Of a stretch of DNA of 64,000 nt, positions 1-11,379 are shown one piece after another. The first letter of the stretch is position 1. Each line of letters begins with the position of its first letter. The notes under the pieces are model-generated. The model searched no databases and was not told the DNA's origin. It saw only the letters and a program-made list of their open reading frames with translations. The position numbers and the translations under genes were made by a program. This stretch comes from Metridium senile (taxonomy: Eukaryota; Cnidaria; Anthozoa; Actiniaria; Metridiidae), in NCBI GenBank assembly GCA_949775045.1, contig OX459107.1, positions 9,698,250-9,762,249 of the forward strand. Reading direction: 5' to 3'.

Positions 1-340
1 TATTCATTAAGATGACCTCATTTTTACGATTAATCAGTTTATCCTCGACTTTTTTCCAAGATATTTTTGTTTAATTTTTTGTCGTTTAAAAATAGCCAAA
101 AACGCAATCAAAATGACGCTTTTTATTCATTGAGATGACCTCATTTTTACGATTAATCAATTTATCTTCGACTTTTTTCCTAGATATATTTTTTTCAAAA
201 CTTTCAAGTTTTTTTTCGTTTAAAAATAGACAAAAACACAATCAAAATGACGCTTTTTATTTCAATGAAAAAGCGATGACCTCATTTCTACGATTAATAA
301 GTTTTATTATCTTCGACTTTTTTCCAATTAATTTTCGGCG
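1..340. repeat. Tandem repeat, ~125-bp unit, about 2.7 copies
   Basis: Units begin near 1, 122 and 260. Each carries GATGACCTCATTT, TACGATTAAT and TCGACTTTTTTCC in the same order, and the first two also share AAAAATAG and CAATCAAAATGACGC. Copies differ by substitutions and small indels. The array may continue to the left of the window. No coding potential is apparent. Confidence 0.8.
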
Positions 341-884
341 CTTAAATTGACAGCAGGAAGCGAAGGGTATACAAAATGGTCGTATTTCTATAATGAATAT
401 AATAGCGCTGCAGTCATCTATTATCTATATGTTTTTAATCGAATATAGGATGTTTAATTGTTTGAAAACCTCTGTGAGGTCTATGGTAGCTATCTAGTAT
501 TCTTTGTCTTTTGTCTGATGTTATTCCGAAGGGTTTTCAACACCGGCAGGTTATCTCGCTTCGAAGCGCGCAAAGGATTGTTTGTCAAAACGAACAGTTC
601 CAAAATGGCGTCTCGAGACAGCCGGGACGATTTCGGTTACTTTTAGGCATTTGCGTTTTGTTTTATTTATTTTGTATTGCTAATAGAGCTGTAGAATTGT
701 TTAATGTAAAGTTATGTTAAGGATGCATTTATAGAGGGTTAGCACAGGAAACGACGCCATCTTGGAACTGTTGGCGATGCGACAAAAGTGCTTCTGATTG
801 GCTTATACTAGCGAGCGAAATCACCTGGACGTGAAGTTTAAGGTGGCTCCAAATAGTTCTATTTTAGTCATACTTCCCTTTATG
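341..884. other. No gene recognised upstream of the OATP gene
   Basis: This is mixed-composition sequence with short open frames only. It could hold the promoter or an untranslated first exon of the OATP gene, since an acceptor-like CTTACAG stands 10 bp before the OATP start codon at 2081. No TATA box or other element decides this. Confidence 0.3.
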
Positions 885-1400
885 AAATCTATATACACTT
901 ATTTCAAAAATCGTTGTCGCAAACAAAGCTACAGTACACACTCTAAAGCCTGCAAAGGATGTCGGTATTTCTTCTCTTGTTATCGATATATTCATAGCAT
1001 ATTTCGGTTGTACGTGTTTGTGTTATATGAACCATAACATGTTGTCGTTGTGGTAGATATAAATATAAATATTTCTTTACAGTTAGGATACTCGAACCGT
1101 GAAGACTTTGAGGGTTTTTTTTACTTTTTTTAACCCACATTCAATGTGCGAATGGATTAGCAATACGATTTATTATGAACACTTAATGAGTTTGAACTCA
1201 CTGCTTCAATTTTAGAGGTTTTCAAGCTGTAGAAGGTTCATAATAAAATAACATAAAAAAGTTAAGTGTTCACAGTTCGAGTATCCACACTGTAAAAACG
1301 TGCAATGAATCACAAATATGTAACCGACATCCTTTGCAGGTTTTAGAATGTGGACTGTAGCTTCGGCTGCGACAACGATCTTTGAAATCTATATATAAAA
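885..1400. mobile_element. Fold-back (MITE-like) element interrupted by a second fold-back element
   Basis: The arms at 885-1010 and 1310-1400 are inverted copies: CAAAGGATGTCGGTATTTC faces the complement of ACCGACATCCTTTGCAG, and AATCGTTGTCGC faces GCGACAACGATC. An uninterrupted relative lies at 56364-56662. Here the loop holds a second inverted-repeat element at 1081-1291. No transposase is encoded, so it is a non-autonomous element. Confidence 0.75.
1081..1291. mobile_element. Nested fold-back element with GGATACTCGAACCGTGAA-type ends
   Basis: The left end GGATACTCGAACCGTGAA faces the complement of TTCACAGTTCGAGTATCC. It interrupts the loop of the larger element. A related left end, GGACACTCGAACCGTGAA, lies at about 41632. 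Target-site duplication is not clear. Confidence 0.65.
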
Positions 1401-1514
1401 TCATGCTTCAGTTCAATGAAGCTGAAACCTTTATCAGACATTATACTTGGATGAAGGTTTTGAGCCGCTTGGACTTGTATGTTAATCAGCGTTTACATAG
1501 CAAAGTTACGTAAA

Positions 1515-1840
1515 TATTGTAAGTAAGTAAGTAAGCAAGTAAGCCGGCAAGCAAGTAAGCAAGTAAGCAAGCAAGTAAGTAAGTAAGTAAAAGCAAGCAA
1601 GCAAGTAAGTAAGCAAGTAAATAAATAAATACTAAATAAATAACTAAGTAAGCAAGCAAGCAAGTAAGTAAGCAAGTAAGCAAGCAAGTAAGTAAATAAG
1701 TAAGTTAGCAAGTAACTAACTAACTAAATAAAGAACTAAGCAAACAAGTAAGCAAGCAAGCAAGTAATCAAGCAAGCAAGTAAGCAAGTAAGCAAGCAAG
1801 TAAGCAAGCAAGCAATTAAGTAAGTAAATAAGTAAGTACA

Positions 1841-1872
<32 letters not shown>

Positions 1873-1915
1873 GAAATAAATAACTAAGTAAACAAGTAAG
1901 TAAGTAAGCAAGTTA
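1515..1915. repeat. Degenerate AAGT/AAGC tetranucleotide array
   Basis: About 400 bp of alternating AAGT, AAGC and AAAT units. Open frames inside it are simple Leu/Ala/Tyr/Cys repeats and are not genes. Confidence 0.9.
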
Positions 1916-2080
1916 GTTCTACAAACCAATGACAAACTTCCTCTTAGTGCAATTAATGTAAATTACCTTTAAAAATAACTCAATTGCAACCATTAGTACT
2001 ATATTATTGACAGCTATATTTCATTTATCTAGGGCTTCGAGGAATGGTTTAACAAGAGGCCGTCTTACAGTGTTTAGGAC

Positions 2081-5000
2081 ATGAATCACGATATGGATCT
2101 CGAAGATAGTGAGGACAAAGAAGAAGTGCAAGAACTTTCTTGCGGCTGGAGAAGATGTAAACCAAAATTCCTACAAAAACTAAACACTCCAAAATGGTTT
2201 CTTGTGTTTCTTACTATTTATTCATTCATGCAAGGTTAGTAGAAAATATATTGACTCTTCTGTTCTCTTATTGTGTTCTCTTATTGTGTTCTCTTATTGT
2301 GTTCTCTTATTCTGTTCTGTTGTCTTATTCTGTTCTGTTCTCATTCGGTTCTCATTCGGTGCTGTGCTGTGCTGTGCTGTGCTGTGCTGTGCTGTGCTGT
2401 GCTGTGCTGTGCTGTGCTGTGCTGTGCTGTGCTGTGCTGTGCTGTGCTGTGCTGTGCTGTGCTGTGCTGTGCTGTGCTGTGCTGTGCTGTGCTGTGCTGT
2501 GCTGTGCTGTGCTGTGCTGTGCTGTGCTGTGCTGTGCTGTGCTGTGCTGTGCTGTGCTGTGCTGTGCTGTGCTGTGCTGTGCTGTGCTGTGCTGTGCTGT
2601 GCTGTGCTGTGCTGTGCTGTGCTGTGCTGTGCTGTGCTGTGCTGTGCTGTGCTGTGCTGTGCTGTGCTGTGCTGTGCTGTGCTGTGCTGTGCTGTGCTGT
2701 GCTGTGCTGTGCTGTGCTGTGCAGTGCTGTGCTGTGCTGTGCTGTGCTGTGCTGTGCTGTGCTGTGCTGTGCTGTGCTGTGCTGTGCTGTGCTGTGCTGT
2801 GCTGTGCTGTGCTGTGCTGTGCTGTGCTGTGCTGTGCTGTGCTCTTCTTTTCTCTTCTGTTCTTTTCTTTTTTCTCCCTTTCATTCAATCTTATCCTTGG
2901 TCTCACCTTCCTTACTTCTATTTCAATTTTAGTCATGTTAAAATCTCTGTTATTTCGTGTAACTTATCATGTATTTCTTACTCAGGCATGACGGCCAACG
3001 GCTTCACCGCAGCAGGGCTCACAGCTTTAGAAAAACGTTTCAAATTAAGCAGCAAACAAACAGGAATGATAGTAGCAGCCAACGACGTGTCATCATTATT
3101 CCTCATCATCTTTATTAGCTATTACGGTGGACATAGTCACAAGGCACGATGGCTAGGCTTTGGAGCGATGGTCACTAGTTTTGGGGCTCTACTATTCGCC
3201 CTTCCTCATGTACTAGTCGAAAAATACGTGCCTTTAGAGTTCGAGACTACAAGTTTAGGAGCAAATCTATGTTCTTTGAAAAACTCTACGGTAACTAATC
3301 TTCAAAACCAAGCTTTCTGTCGCAAAGAGCTGGAAAGCTCAGATTGGAAGTACTTGTTTGTTTTCATAGGAGCTAAATTACTGCTAGGGGCAGGGACAAC
3401 GCCTTTGTTTACACTAGGGCCAGCCTATATCGATGAGAATGTGGATCCTAAATCCGCTCCTATGTATCTTGGGACATGGTTTATTGCAATGTTTTTTGGG
3501 CCAGGGATTGGATATGTAGCTGGCGGGTCGTTATTGAACATATGGGTTGACTTGATACAGGTATGTCCAAACAAGACAGGGAGGGCAGGGTAGGGTAGAA
3601 TATCCTTATTGAATATATGGTTTGACTTGATACAGGTATGTTTAAACAAGACAGGAAGGGGAGGGTTGGGTATCCTATTGAATATACAGTCATTTGACTA
3701 AACATTGTCGCCGACCGGCTTCGCGACTACGCGACTAGCCCTAAAAGGAGTATGGGTAGAAATCACTGAAGCAATTATTTGCAAATATTATCAACATCTT
3801 GAGCTCTCAGCTCAGTGCCTTGTTTCTATTAGATTTACGCTGGCGATTGATTTGGATGACACAAATCCTCTGCATGAAAACTGAAGAAGTAGCTATTTAC
3901 TTGTCGATATATCCTCGTTCTATAAAACGGTTTATTTCTTTGCACAGAACGCGAAGGCATTAACATTCATTCATGTACTCGCTACATATTTCAGCATATT
4001 CTTTAGCGCGTGCTAAAAATTTAATGCTTCAGTGATTTTTACCCATACTCCCGCTTAGGCTAGTCGCGTAGTCGCGGAGCCGGTTGACGACAATGTTTAG
4101 TCAAATGACTGCATGGGTTAACTTTATACAGGTACGTCTAAACAAGACAGGGAGGGGAGGGTGGGGTATCCTTGTTAGATATGGGTTGACTTGATACAGG
4201 TACGTCCAAACAAGATAGGGAGGGGAGGGTGGGGTATCCTTGTTAGATATGGGTTGACTTGATACAGGTACGTTTAACCAAGACAGGGAGGGGGAGGGGT
4301 GGGGTATCCTATTAAATATTACTGTGTAGGGTAGGGTTAGGTAGTACTTACTTACTTGTTTGTTGTTTTATTCAGCCTCCAGGACTTGACATGACACCAG
4401 ATGATCCCCGCTGGATCGGGGCATGGTGGCTGGGTTATTTCTTTGGAGGTCTGCTTCTCCTTCTATCAGCAATTGCCTTACTAGGGTACCCACGGGAAAT
4501 GCCTGGCGCAAGGGAACTAAGGTAATACGACAACTCAAACCATTCCCGACCAAAGCATGTCCTTTCTTTCACATTTTCCCTGACCGAATCCCAGCGAGAA
4601 AGTATGATTCCTTACATGAATGGAAACTAGCGAGTAAACTAGTATAGGTTGCGTCGGTGTTTGATATAAACGATAGGTAATGGAATGAAATTTGTAACAC
4701 CGTAAAAAATGACTTAATTTTCTGACGTTTCGAGCTTTAGCCCTTCGTCGGAGGGCTAAAGCTCGAAACATCATTAAATTAAGTCAACATTTTTTTACGG
4801 TGTTACAAATTGCACTATATTACCTTTCCTTACATGACGTAACGTTAGAATGATCTAATCCTTTCAGGGCACGAGCAATCAAAGAAGGTCTGTTACCACC
4901 TCGTGATGATAATATCAGTGGCCAAATCAAGGATCTCATTCCAGCAACTAAAGCGTTGCTTACTAATATGACCTTTATGGCCAATACTTTGGCTCTCTGT

Positions 5001-8000
5001 GCGACGGCTTTGATAGCAACTGGGCTGGGACCGTTCATATCAAAAATTATACAGTCACAGTTTGGAGAACCATCTTCGACAGCTGGTGAGTAGATGGTGT
5101 GACGGAAGTAACGCACTCTTTGTTTTTGTGTGTTTTTTTTTTGTACGTGACGGAAGTAACGCACTCTTTGTTAATTTTTTGATTAGTTTTTGTGTGTGAT
5201 ACAAGTAACGCTCTCTTTGTTATTTTATTTGTGTTTTTGTGCATGACGGAAGTAACGCACTCTTTGTTATTTTTGTTATTCTTTTTGTGTTTTTGTGCGT
5301 GACGGAAGTAACGCTTTCTTTGTTAAGTTTTGATTAATTTTTGTGTGTGATGCAAGTGACGCTCTGTTATTTTTATATTATTTTGTGTTTTTGTGCGTGA
5401 CGGAAGTAACGCACTCTTTGTTAATTTTTGATTAGTTTTTGTGTGTGATGCAAGTAACGCTCTCCTTGTTATTTTATTTGTGTTTTTGTGCATGACGGAA
5501 GTAACGCACTCTTTTTTCGTTTTTGATCGTTTTTTTTTTGTTTGCGTGACGAAAGTAACGCACTGTTTGTTTCTTTTTTATTACTGGTTTTGTGTGTGAA
5601 GGAAGTAATCGCACTCCATTAGTTTTTTAGTAGTTTTAACAATAATAATAATTATAATAATTTAATGTATTTCTATGGCGCATTTCTAATCTCAATGCGC
5701 CTTACATGTACAATTTAAATATAGGTGATTTTTTTTTGTAAGATGGGAGTTACGCCATGTTTGGTAATTGTTTCTGGATTATTTTTGTGAATGTGGCGAA
5801 AGTAACGCACTGTTTGCTTATTTTTATTTGTTTTCTATGTGACGGAAGTAACGCACTCTTTGCTAATTTTTGATTATTTTTTGTGTGACATTATTAACAC
5901 CATGTACTTTGATGTTTTCCAGGTATTTTGACCGGTGTAATCATCATTCCTGGTACCGCGGGCGGTATCTTTCTTGGTAGTTACCTGGTCAAACGTATCG
6001 ATCTGAGGCGATCGTGTCGCGAGGCCGCTAAGTACTGTGTTATTTTCCAGTTCATTGGTACATGGGGAGTGTTGACATTCCTAATACCTGGCTGTAAGAC
6101 TAGTATGATTGCTGGTATTAATACTAACTATCCTGGAAACTAGTAAGTTTACATTAGAAAAACTTATTACAGCATAACGCGCCATACCGTGGCCACCCAA
6201 TTAAAGTTTTGTACAAGTTAGCTTAGCGTTCAAAACGTTTCACTTTTCAAATTGTTTACTACACTATTTCAAGTTTAAACATCCTGAGAGGTTTTTCAGA
6301 CACTTATAAACTTCACTCTTGCCTTCGCTTTGAACATTTCAAAGTGTTTACTATGAAAAAGTGGTTAAATGTACGTGGAAAATTTGGCCTTGGGGTGTGT
6401 CTTTGTGTACCACATGACCAATTTTGAGCAAAATGATTGGCCAGAAGCGATCACATGGTACAAAAAAAATTGGTCACGTGGACGGAATTTTTGGGGCATG
6501 TTTATCAGTCTACTGATTTCCATAGTATCGTTTGTCACTCGGCGTGTCTTTCATATTAAGGTCAAATTCTCGCTTTCTCATTGGTTAACTTGTACAAAAC
6601 TTTAATTAGGTGGCCACTGTAAGGTGCGTCGCACTGTAATAATTCATGAGAAATTGAAAAAAGAAATTATAGCCGTGTAGAAGGTTATATATCTCATACA
6701 CATTCATCCTGATTTGCATAAGTTTTTTCTAGTAGCACCAAGTACAGTGGAACCTCGCCTTACTGCCACCAGCTTAATACGGCCACCCCGTTATTGCGGC
6801 CAGTTTTGTAGGTCCTGACGAAATGCATGCCAATACATTTCTATAAAATTTACCCGCTTAATACGGCCACTTTGGACTGTCCCTTCGGTGGCCGGATTAA
6901 CGTTGTCCACTGTATCTCAAATATTTCATAAATAGATATAGAAACTATACAATCACTTATATAAAATACAAATATAACATTGAAATCTCAGTGATGTAAA
7001 CATTGTCTTTATGTTTAGTACGACCCAGTATAACAATATGACGACGTTGTGTAATAGTGGCTGTCAATGTTCCTCGTCCAAATACTTCCCTGTCTGTGGA
7101 GTCGATAAAACCACGTATTTTTCACCGTGTTTCGCTGGCTGCCAGAAGAGAATTGGAACAGAGGTTAGTTATATATTCTCACTGCATATTCATTATCACG
7201 TCGCGATAAGTTAAGTTATGGGTGAGATCCGCGACTGTTGTGATGTGAGGTAAACAGCAAGAAGAGGAACCTGAAAAACACCCCCACCAGCTAGTGGAGT
7301 GTGGGTGGGTCAAAACTCGGCTTCTCGCGTCCGAACGACGTTATGCAATAAGGCATGTGCACCTAATTGCAAAAACGTTGTCATATACTAGAAATAGAAC
7401 ATTTGTACTTTAGTGGAAAAGGAAACATTAAAAAGACAAAATAAGCGTTCAGCTTCATTGATCTTCTTTTGTCTTTATAATGTATTCCTTTTCCACTAAA
7501 GTACAAATGTTCTTTTTATATGACAACCTTTTTGCAATTAGGTGTATATGGAGTTAATTTATACAGCTCCGTGCTAATTAATTATGCAGTGAGATAAGTG
7601 GGTGTGTATGGGTGGCATGGGTCCAGGTTCGAGTCCCGTCTCGGGCATGGATTATATATAAGTTGAGTTTGTTTGATGTGTTCTTCTCTCCTATGCCACG
7701 AGGGTTTTTTCTCCGGGTTATCTGGTTTTCCTCCCTCGCATGGAACTGTGAAGGGGACTATTCACTATTCAAGTTTTCTGAAATGTTACTGGTTGCCTAC
7801 AGTGTTTTGATTCGCACTGTAAGTTACCGTGAAGCTTTGGTATTCAGTAGAATCAATCTTTGAATTGACACTTTTTTCTCTTGTAGGAATTTGATAAATG
7901 CTCGTGTATTGCTCCAGCATCCGACGAGACCAAATTTGGTTTTGCAAAGAAAGGTGTATGTGATCGTGATTGTAAAAACTTGGTTCCGTTCCTGTTTGGA

Positions 8001-9507
8001 GCTCTGGTTCTTTTAGTTGCGAACTTTATGAACGCCACTCCGAATAAAACAGTAGTTTTAAGGTACGTGAACACGAAAAAAATAACAAACAAACAAGAAA
8101 AGCAACTAAACAACTATGAATAAACGGACAAACAAACAAACAAACAAACAAACAAATAAACAAACAAACAAACAAACAAATAAACAGACAAGAAAACCAA
8201 TCAAGAAACGAACGAATTAACAAGCAAACAAACAAACAAATCAACAACAACAAAAAAAAACAAGAAAATCAACCAACTACCAACAAAAAACAAACAAACA
8301 AACAAACAAGCAAATATATAAACAAATAAACGTAAAAACAAACAAACAAACAAACAAGCAAATGTATAAACAAATAAACGTAAAAACAAACAAACAAACA
8401 AATAACCAACAACAAATACATAAATAAATAAAACAAATAAACGAAAAATAACAAACCAACAGACAAACAAAATCAACAGACAAACAAGAAAACCAGTCAA
8501 CAAACAAACATGCAGTATGTATGTATACTGAATGCATATCAAATTAAATGGTCCCTTATTGTCCATTTCAGATGTGTACCAGACAATCAGCGGACCTACG
8601 CACTAGGTCTACAATGGTTGTTCCTTAGTATATTTGGCTCGGTACCAGGCCCTGTGCTGTTTGGCACGTTCATCGACAAGACATGTATTCTGTGGGAAGA
8701 TTCTTGTGGCAGGAGAGGCAGATGTCTGGAGTATGATAACGAACTGCTGAGCTTTTTACTGGTTGCTTGCGGGCTCTTCTTTCACGGTAAATATCAATGG
8801 TGGAGAGTAGTTTATATATGCCTTCAATCAAGCAGCAATATACCTTATTCGTACTAATTTTAGAGGGCACTTAATTTCGTACTCTGTGTCCCCAATTAGT
8901 TATCATTAGCTAGACACATCGACACTTGAATAAAGTTGATTATTATTTATTACTAATTTTCGCGGGAACTTAATTTCGCGAAATCGGAACAAGCATATTT
9001 CGCGGGCATTAAGTTTCGCGTTTTTGCCAGAAAAATAAATTTACGGACATTAAATGTTTCATTTTTTACTTAAACTTTTTTTCGCTTTACTGAGTGCCTA
9101 GCCTGCGTACACAGACGCTTATTAGTTTCGAGCGCTAATAAGGATCTGTTTATGCAGGCTACTACATGCTTACGTGTGTTAATATAGTTATCTTGTTTGT
9201 TATTTCAGTATTGTCAACACTTTTCTACTTCATCTCGTGGTTCGTCATCAAAAGACGAGAAGATCGCGAAGCTGCTGAAAATGCTCATACTCATTCTCAC
9301 TCCGCCGTGGAATTCACGTCACCAGTCCCCGGCATTAGTAACGGCGGTATAAGAGAAGAAATCACGGTTCGTAGCCCCCTTAATTCATCGAGGAGTGCAG
9401 ACAATGTGGAAGACGGTAATGCTGTCAACGGGGATATCCAACTAAGACGGTTCGATCACACAAGGACAGGGTTTTCTAGTCTAACACAGCACGAAACGTC
9501 CATCTAG
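2081..9507 (+). CDS. Organic anion transporter polypeptide (OATP/SLCO family)
   Basis: Nine coding exons with matching GT-AG borders and phases: 2081-2234, 2986-3560, 4376-4521, 4868-5085, 5923-6142, 7019-7163, 7887-8062, 8572-8786 and 9209-9507, giving 715 aa. Family hallmarks are an N-terminal CGW followed by NTPKWFLVF, then LEKRFKLSS, the large-family signature DPRWIGAWWLG (residues 253-263), and a Kazal-like extracellular loop encoded by exon 6 with the spacing CNSGCQC...PVCGVD...SPC.AGC. Hydrophobic segments fit the twelve-helix topology of sodium-independent organic anion uptake carriers of the plasma membrane. The C-terminus ends in ETSI, which fits a class I PDZ ligand. The start is the first ATG after an acceptor-like site at 2070, so a 5' untranslated exon is likely. 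I cannot assign an SLCO subfamily. The length is normal for the family and the frame is intact. The introns carry many repeats. Confidence 0.93.
2359..2842. repeat. (TGTGC)n pentanucleotide microsatellite in OATP intron 1
   Basis: About 97 nearly perfect copies over 484 bp, with a single substituted unit (GCAGT at 2721-2725). Because five is not a multiple of three and no unit makes a stop, all frames on both strands stay open and give long spurious peptides. It lies wholly inside intron 1. Confidence 0.98.
3530..4330 (+). repeat. Tandem array of the OATP exon 2 donor region (five copies)
   Basis: The end of exon 2 and the start of intron 2 (TTGACTTGATACAG then GTATGT) recur with a period of about 68-75 bp. 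GT donors stand at 3561, 3636, 4132, 4200 and 4268, each followed by AAACAAGACAGGGAGG-type sequence. The third copy is split by the fold-back element at 3687-4111. Only the first donor keeps the frame; intron read-through meets a TAG at 3591. Confidence 0.85.
3687..4111. mobile_element. Fold-back MITE, 425 bp, inserted in the donor array
   Basis: Terminal inverted repeats of about 90 bp start CAGTCATTTGACTAAACATT and end with its complement. Flanks are TA on the left and a slightly changed CA on the right, at the place where neighbouring repeat units read TA, so the target was probably a TA dinucleotide. No ORF of note. Confidence 0.8.
4612..4830. mobile_element. Palindromic element with degenerate hammerhead-like core
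   Basis: Near-perfect inverted arms (4678-4826) share GTAACACCGTAAAAAATGA and CGAGCTTTAGCCC. Read on the minus strand, the centre has CGACGA, a GGGC-TAAA-GCTC hairpin, GAAAC and GTC, in the order of a hammerhead core, but with the CTGANGA box altered. A partial relative lies at 38505-38650. Both share a flank with TTTACTCGC or its complement. Confidence 0.55.
5090..5900. repeat. ~50-bp minisatellite in OATP intron 4
   Basis: Repeated GTGACGGAAGTAACGCACTC followed by T-rich spacers of variable length, about 12-14 diverged copies, interrupted by AT-rich sequence at 5640-5740. It begins just after the exon 4 donor and stops just before the exon 5 acceptor. Confidence 0.85.
6183..6632. mobile_element. 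Fold-back element, ~450 bp, OATP intron 5
   Basis: The ends GTGGCCACCCAATTAAAG and CTTTAATTAGGTGGCCAC are inverted copies continuing into TTTTGTACAAGTTAG-type arms. A fragment with the same interior (TTGAGCAAAATGATTGGCC) lies inverted at 20838-20930. Confidence 0.75.
6745..6912. mobile_element. pogo/Tigger-type MITE with TA target duplication
   Basis: A 168-bp element starting CAGTGGAACCTCG and ending GTCCACTG, flanked on both sides by TA. Internal words TTAATACGGCCAC recur. The TA duplication and the CAGTGGAACC end are typical of Tc1/mariner/pogo-derived non-autonomous elements. Confidence 0.75.
7357..7546. mobile_element. Fold-back element, 190 bp, OATP intron 6
   Basis: Almost the whole element is a hairpin: CACCTAATTGCAAAAACGTT and ACTTTAGTGGAAAAGG on the left are matched inversely on the right, leaving only a ~30-bp loop. 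No coding content. Confidence 0.8.
7590..7770 (+). mobile_element. Truncated tRNA-derived SINE
   Basis: A B-box-like GGTTCGAGTCCCG is followed by ATGCCACGAGGGTTTTTTCTC and GGGTTATCTGGTTTTCCTCCC. The same body occurs complete on the minus strand at 15940-16245. The A-box end is damaged here. Confidence 0.65.
8080..8512. repeat. AAAC-rich tetranucleotide array, OATP intron 7
   Basis: Long runs of AAAC with AAAT and AAAG variants fill the intron between exons 7 and 8. Open frames on the minus strand are simple Leu/Phe/Cys/Val repeats. Confidence 0.9.
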
Positions 9508-10278
9508 ACCTTCCGACTAAAGCGGTACAATTGTCATATGCGATTTGTCTTGTCCGACAAAATATCATGTCGTGTGAATGTCGCTACAACTTGTCTATGA
9601 TATTGGTTTTGTTTTTAAGATCGGTGATTTACATGAGACGATTTTCGCACGCGACTTGTCGTGTTGGACATAAAATCGTGTATGTGGTAGTCCTCCAAGT
9701 CAGATTGTGGATGTCGTGTTCGACACAATATCATTTCGTTTAAATGGTACAAGTTGTCTTCGACAATCGTAGGATAGTTGTGCATATTTGATTAGCTTGA
9801 AAGGCACATTGCATACGACAAAATTGTACCTTGTGTGAGCTAACTGGTAGACCTCGAACTAGACCGAGAGTTAAAAAACGATATGGGAGGAGAGGGACGG
9901 GCAGATGTTGTGTATGTGAGATTGATATAGAAAGAACAATACATTAAAAGACCTAATGTTTAAACATCCAGAAACTAACAACATTGGAGTAAATAGATGT
10001 TTTTACAAAATATCTGACACCTAGATTTCTTGACATTAAACTATTTACAGCGTCATGGCTCTCTGCTGTGACATATTTAAATCACTCATGCATGCATTAA
10101 TGACGTCAAGAGTGACGTCATTTTGAATTTCATAGTTACTAGTATTTTCATTTAACTTCTGTACTCATTGCTGATTGGACAAACGATGTAATGTTTATAA
10201 CGTCTCGCTTCTGTGATGTATTGAAACAACCATGCATTTGATAATGATGACGTCATAAATGGTCGCTCTCAGGTTGCT
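9508..10278 (+). other. OATP 3' flank
   Basis: After the stop codon come loose repeats of a CGTGT-CGACA-AAATAT type word (9540-9740). The best poly(A) signal I see is ATTAAA at about 9943. No canonical AATAAA is close, so the transcript end is not settled. No gene is visible. Confidence 0.3.
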
Positions 10279-10441
10279 GTCTGTCAAATACTTTCTCCAT
10301 TGAACGAAAACTAAATTTGTCTGTCAAATACTTTCTTTAATAGAACGAAAATCAAATCTGTCTGTGAAATATTTTCTTTCATTGAACGAAAACCAAATTT
10401 GTCTGGCAATATTTTCTTTCATTGAACGAAAACCAAATCTG
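10279..10441. repeat. ~44-bp tandem repeat, four copies
   Basis: Units of CTGTCAAATACTTTCTTT followed by ATTGAACGAAAACCAAAT with a few substitutions between copies. Confidence 0.85.
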
Positions 10442-10586
10442 TTAGAATGCGAACTGGGACCAACTTATGTAAACAGCCAAAGAAACAAGCCTTACATAGC
10501 AAAATGGTGACAATTTGAATATTTGGTGTTCTTGACTAGCTAGCATCTCATACATGTGAAAACTTAATTGTGTTTCAACGTGGATA

Positions 10587-10933
10587 TACACCCTTTCCGA
10601 GAAAGTTTGTCACCCGTAAAGTGAAAAGCCTATCGGCAATATCTTTATTTAAGGAGGGAGACGCAATAACCATTTACAATTTTCTAACCTACGACCCTCA
10701 AGCTAGTAGCGCAGTGGATTATGGGTAACCTATGTATACTTTATTAGAACGCAGGGATTTCATGGCCACATTGCTACACTTATCAATATGTTATTGAGAA
10801 ATGTCCATTTTGACTTATCAAACAACAAGAAAGGCGTTCTGAATGCAAATTTAGTTTCTGAACCGATCCATGATCCTTTGCGCCACTAGCATGTGTGCTT
10901 TTCACGGGTGACAAACTTTCTCGGAAAGGGTAT
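10587..10933. mobile_element. Fold-back MITE, ~347 bp
   Basis: The ends ACCCTTTCCGAGAAAGTTTG and its complement enclose a non-coding interior. The arms continue through TCACCCGTAAAGTGAAAAG on the left, matched on the right by CTTTTCACGGGTGA. Confidence 0.8.
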
Positions 10934-11139
10934 GGCCGATCTCCATTTTTCAATTCAGTATTTACTAAAATAAATAGATAAGTACATAAAGATGCAGAAC
11001 ATAGTATCCTAAATTGTCATATTAAGAATGTTTTATGTAATTATGATAATTATAATTTTCCAAATTCAAATGTACATATTTAAAGCAAAACTCAATCGAA
11101 TTTAAACATAAAGTTTTTGAATATTTCTTAGGTGTAACA

Positions 11140-11324
11140 TACAGCTTATTTAAAAAGGTTTGTTGTTTAGAGTATTTAAAACTAGACTGAAAGGTATTAT
11201 GGGAAATGCTAGAAAATTCTTAACCTTCCCACAAACACAGTTTTGTGAAAAGTTTTCCTAACCATGATTCCTTGCAGTCTGTAATGGATTTCGCTTTTTG
11301 ACAAACCTTTTGAAACGAGCTGTA
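11140..11324. mobile_element. Fold-back element, ~185 bp
   Basis: ACAGCTTATTTAAAAAGGTTT on the left is matched inversely by the right end (AAACCTTTTGAAACGAGCTGT), with about 25 bp of imperfect terminal inverted repeat. Confidence 0.6.
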
Positions 11325-11379
11325 TGAGGGTGGGTAATATGGAAATACATAGTGAATTAGAATTTATAGATTTGCATAG

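Noticed and set aside
2202..3593. A 463-codon open frame running through the (TGTGC)n array into OATP exon 2
   Set aside because: The array has no stops in any frame, and the real exon 2 begins at an acceptor at 2986 that joins in phase with 2081-2234. The long frame is an accident of the repeat.
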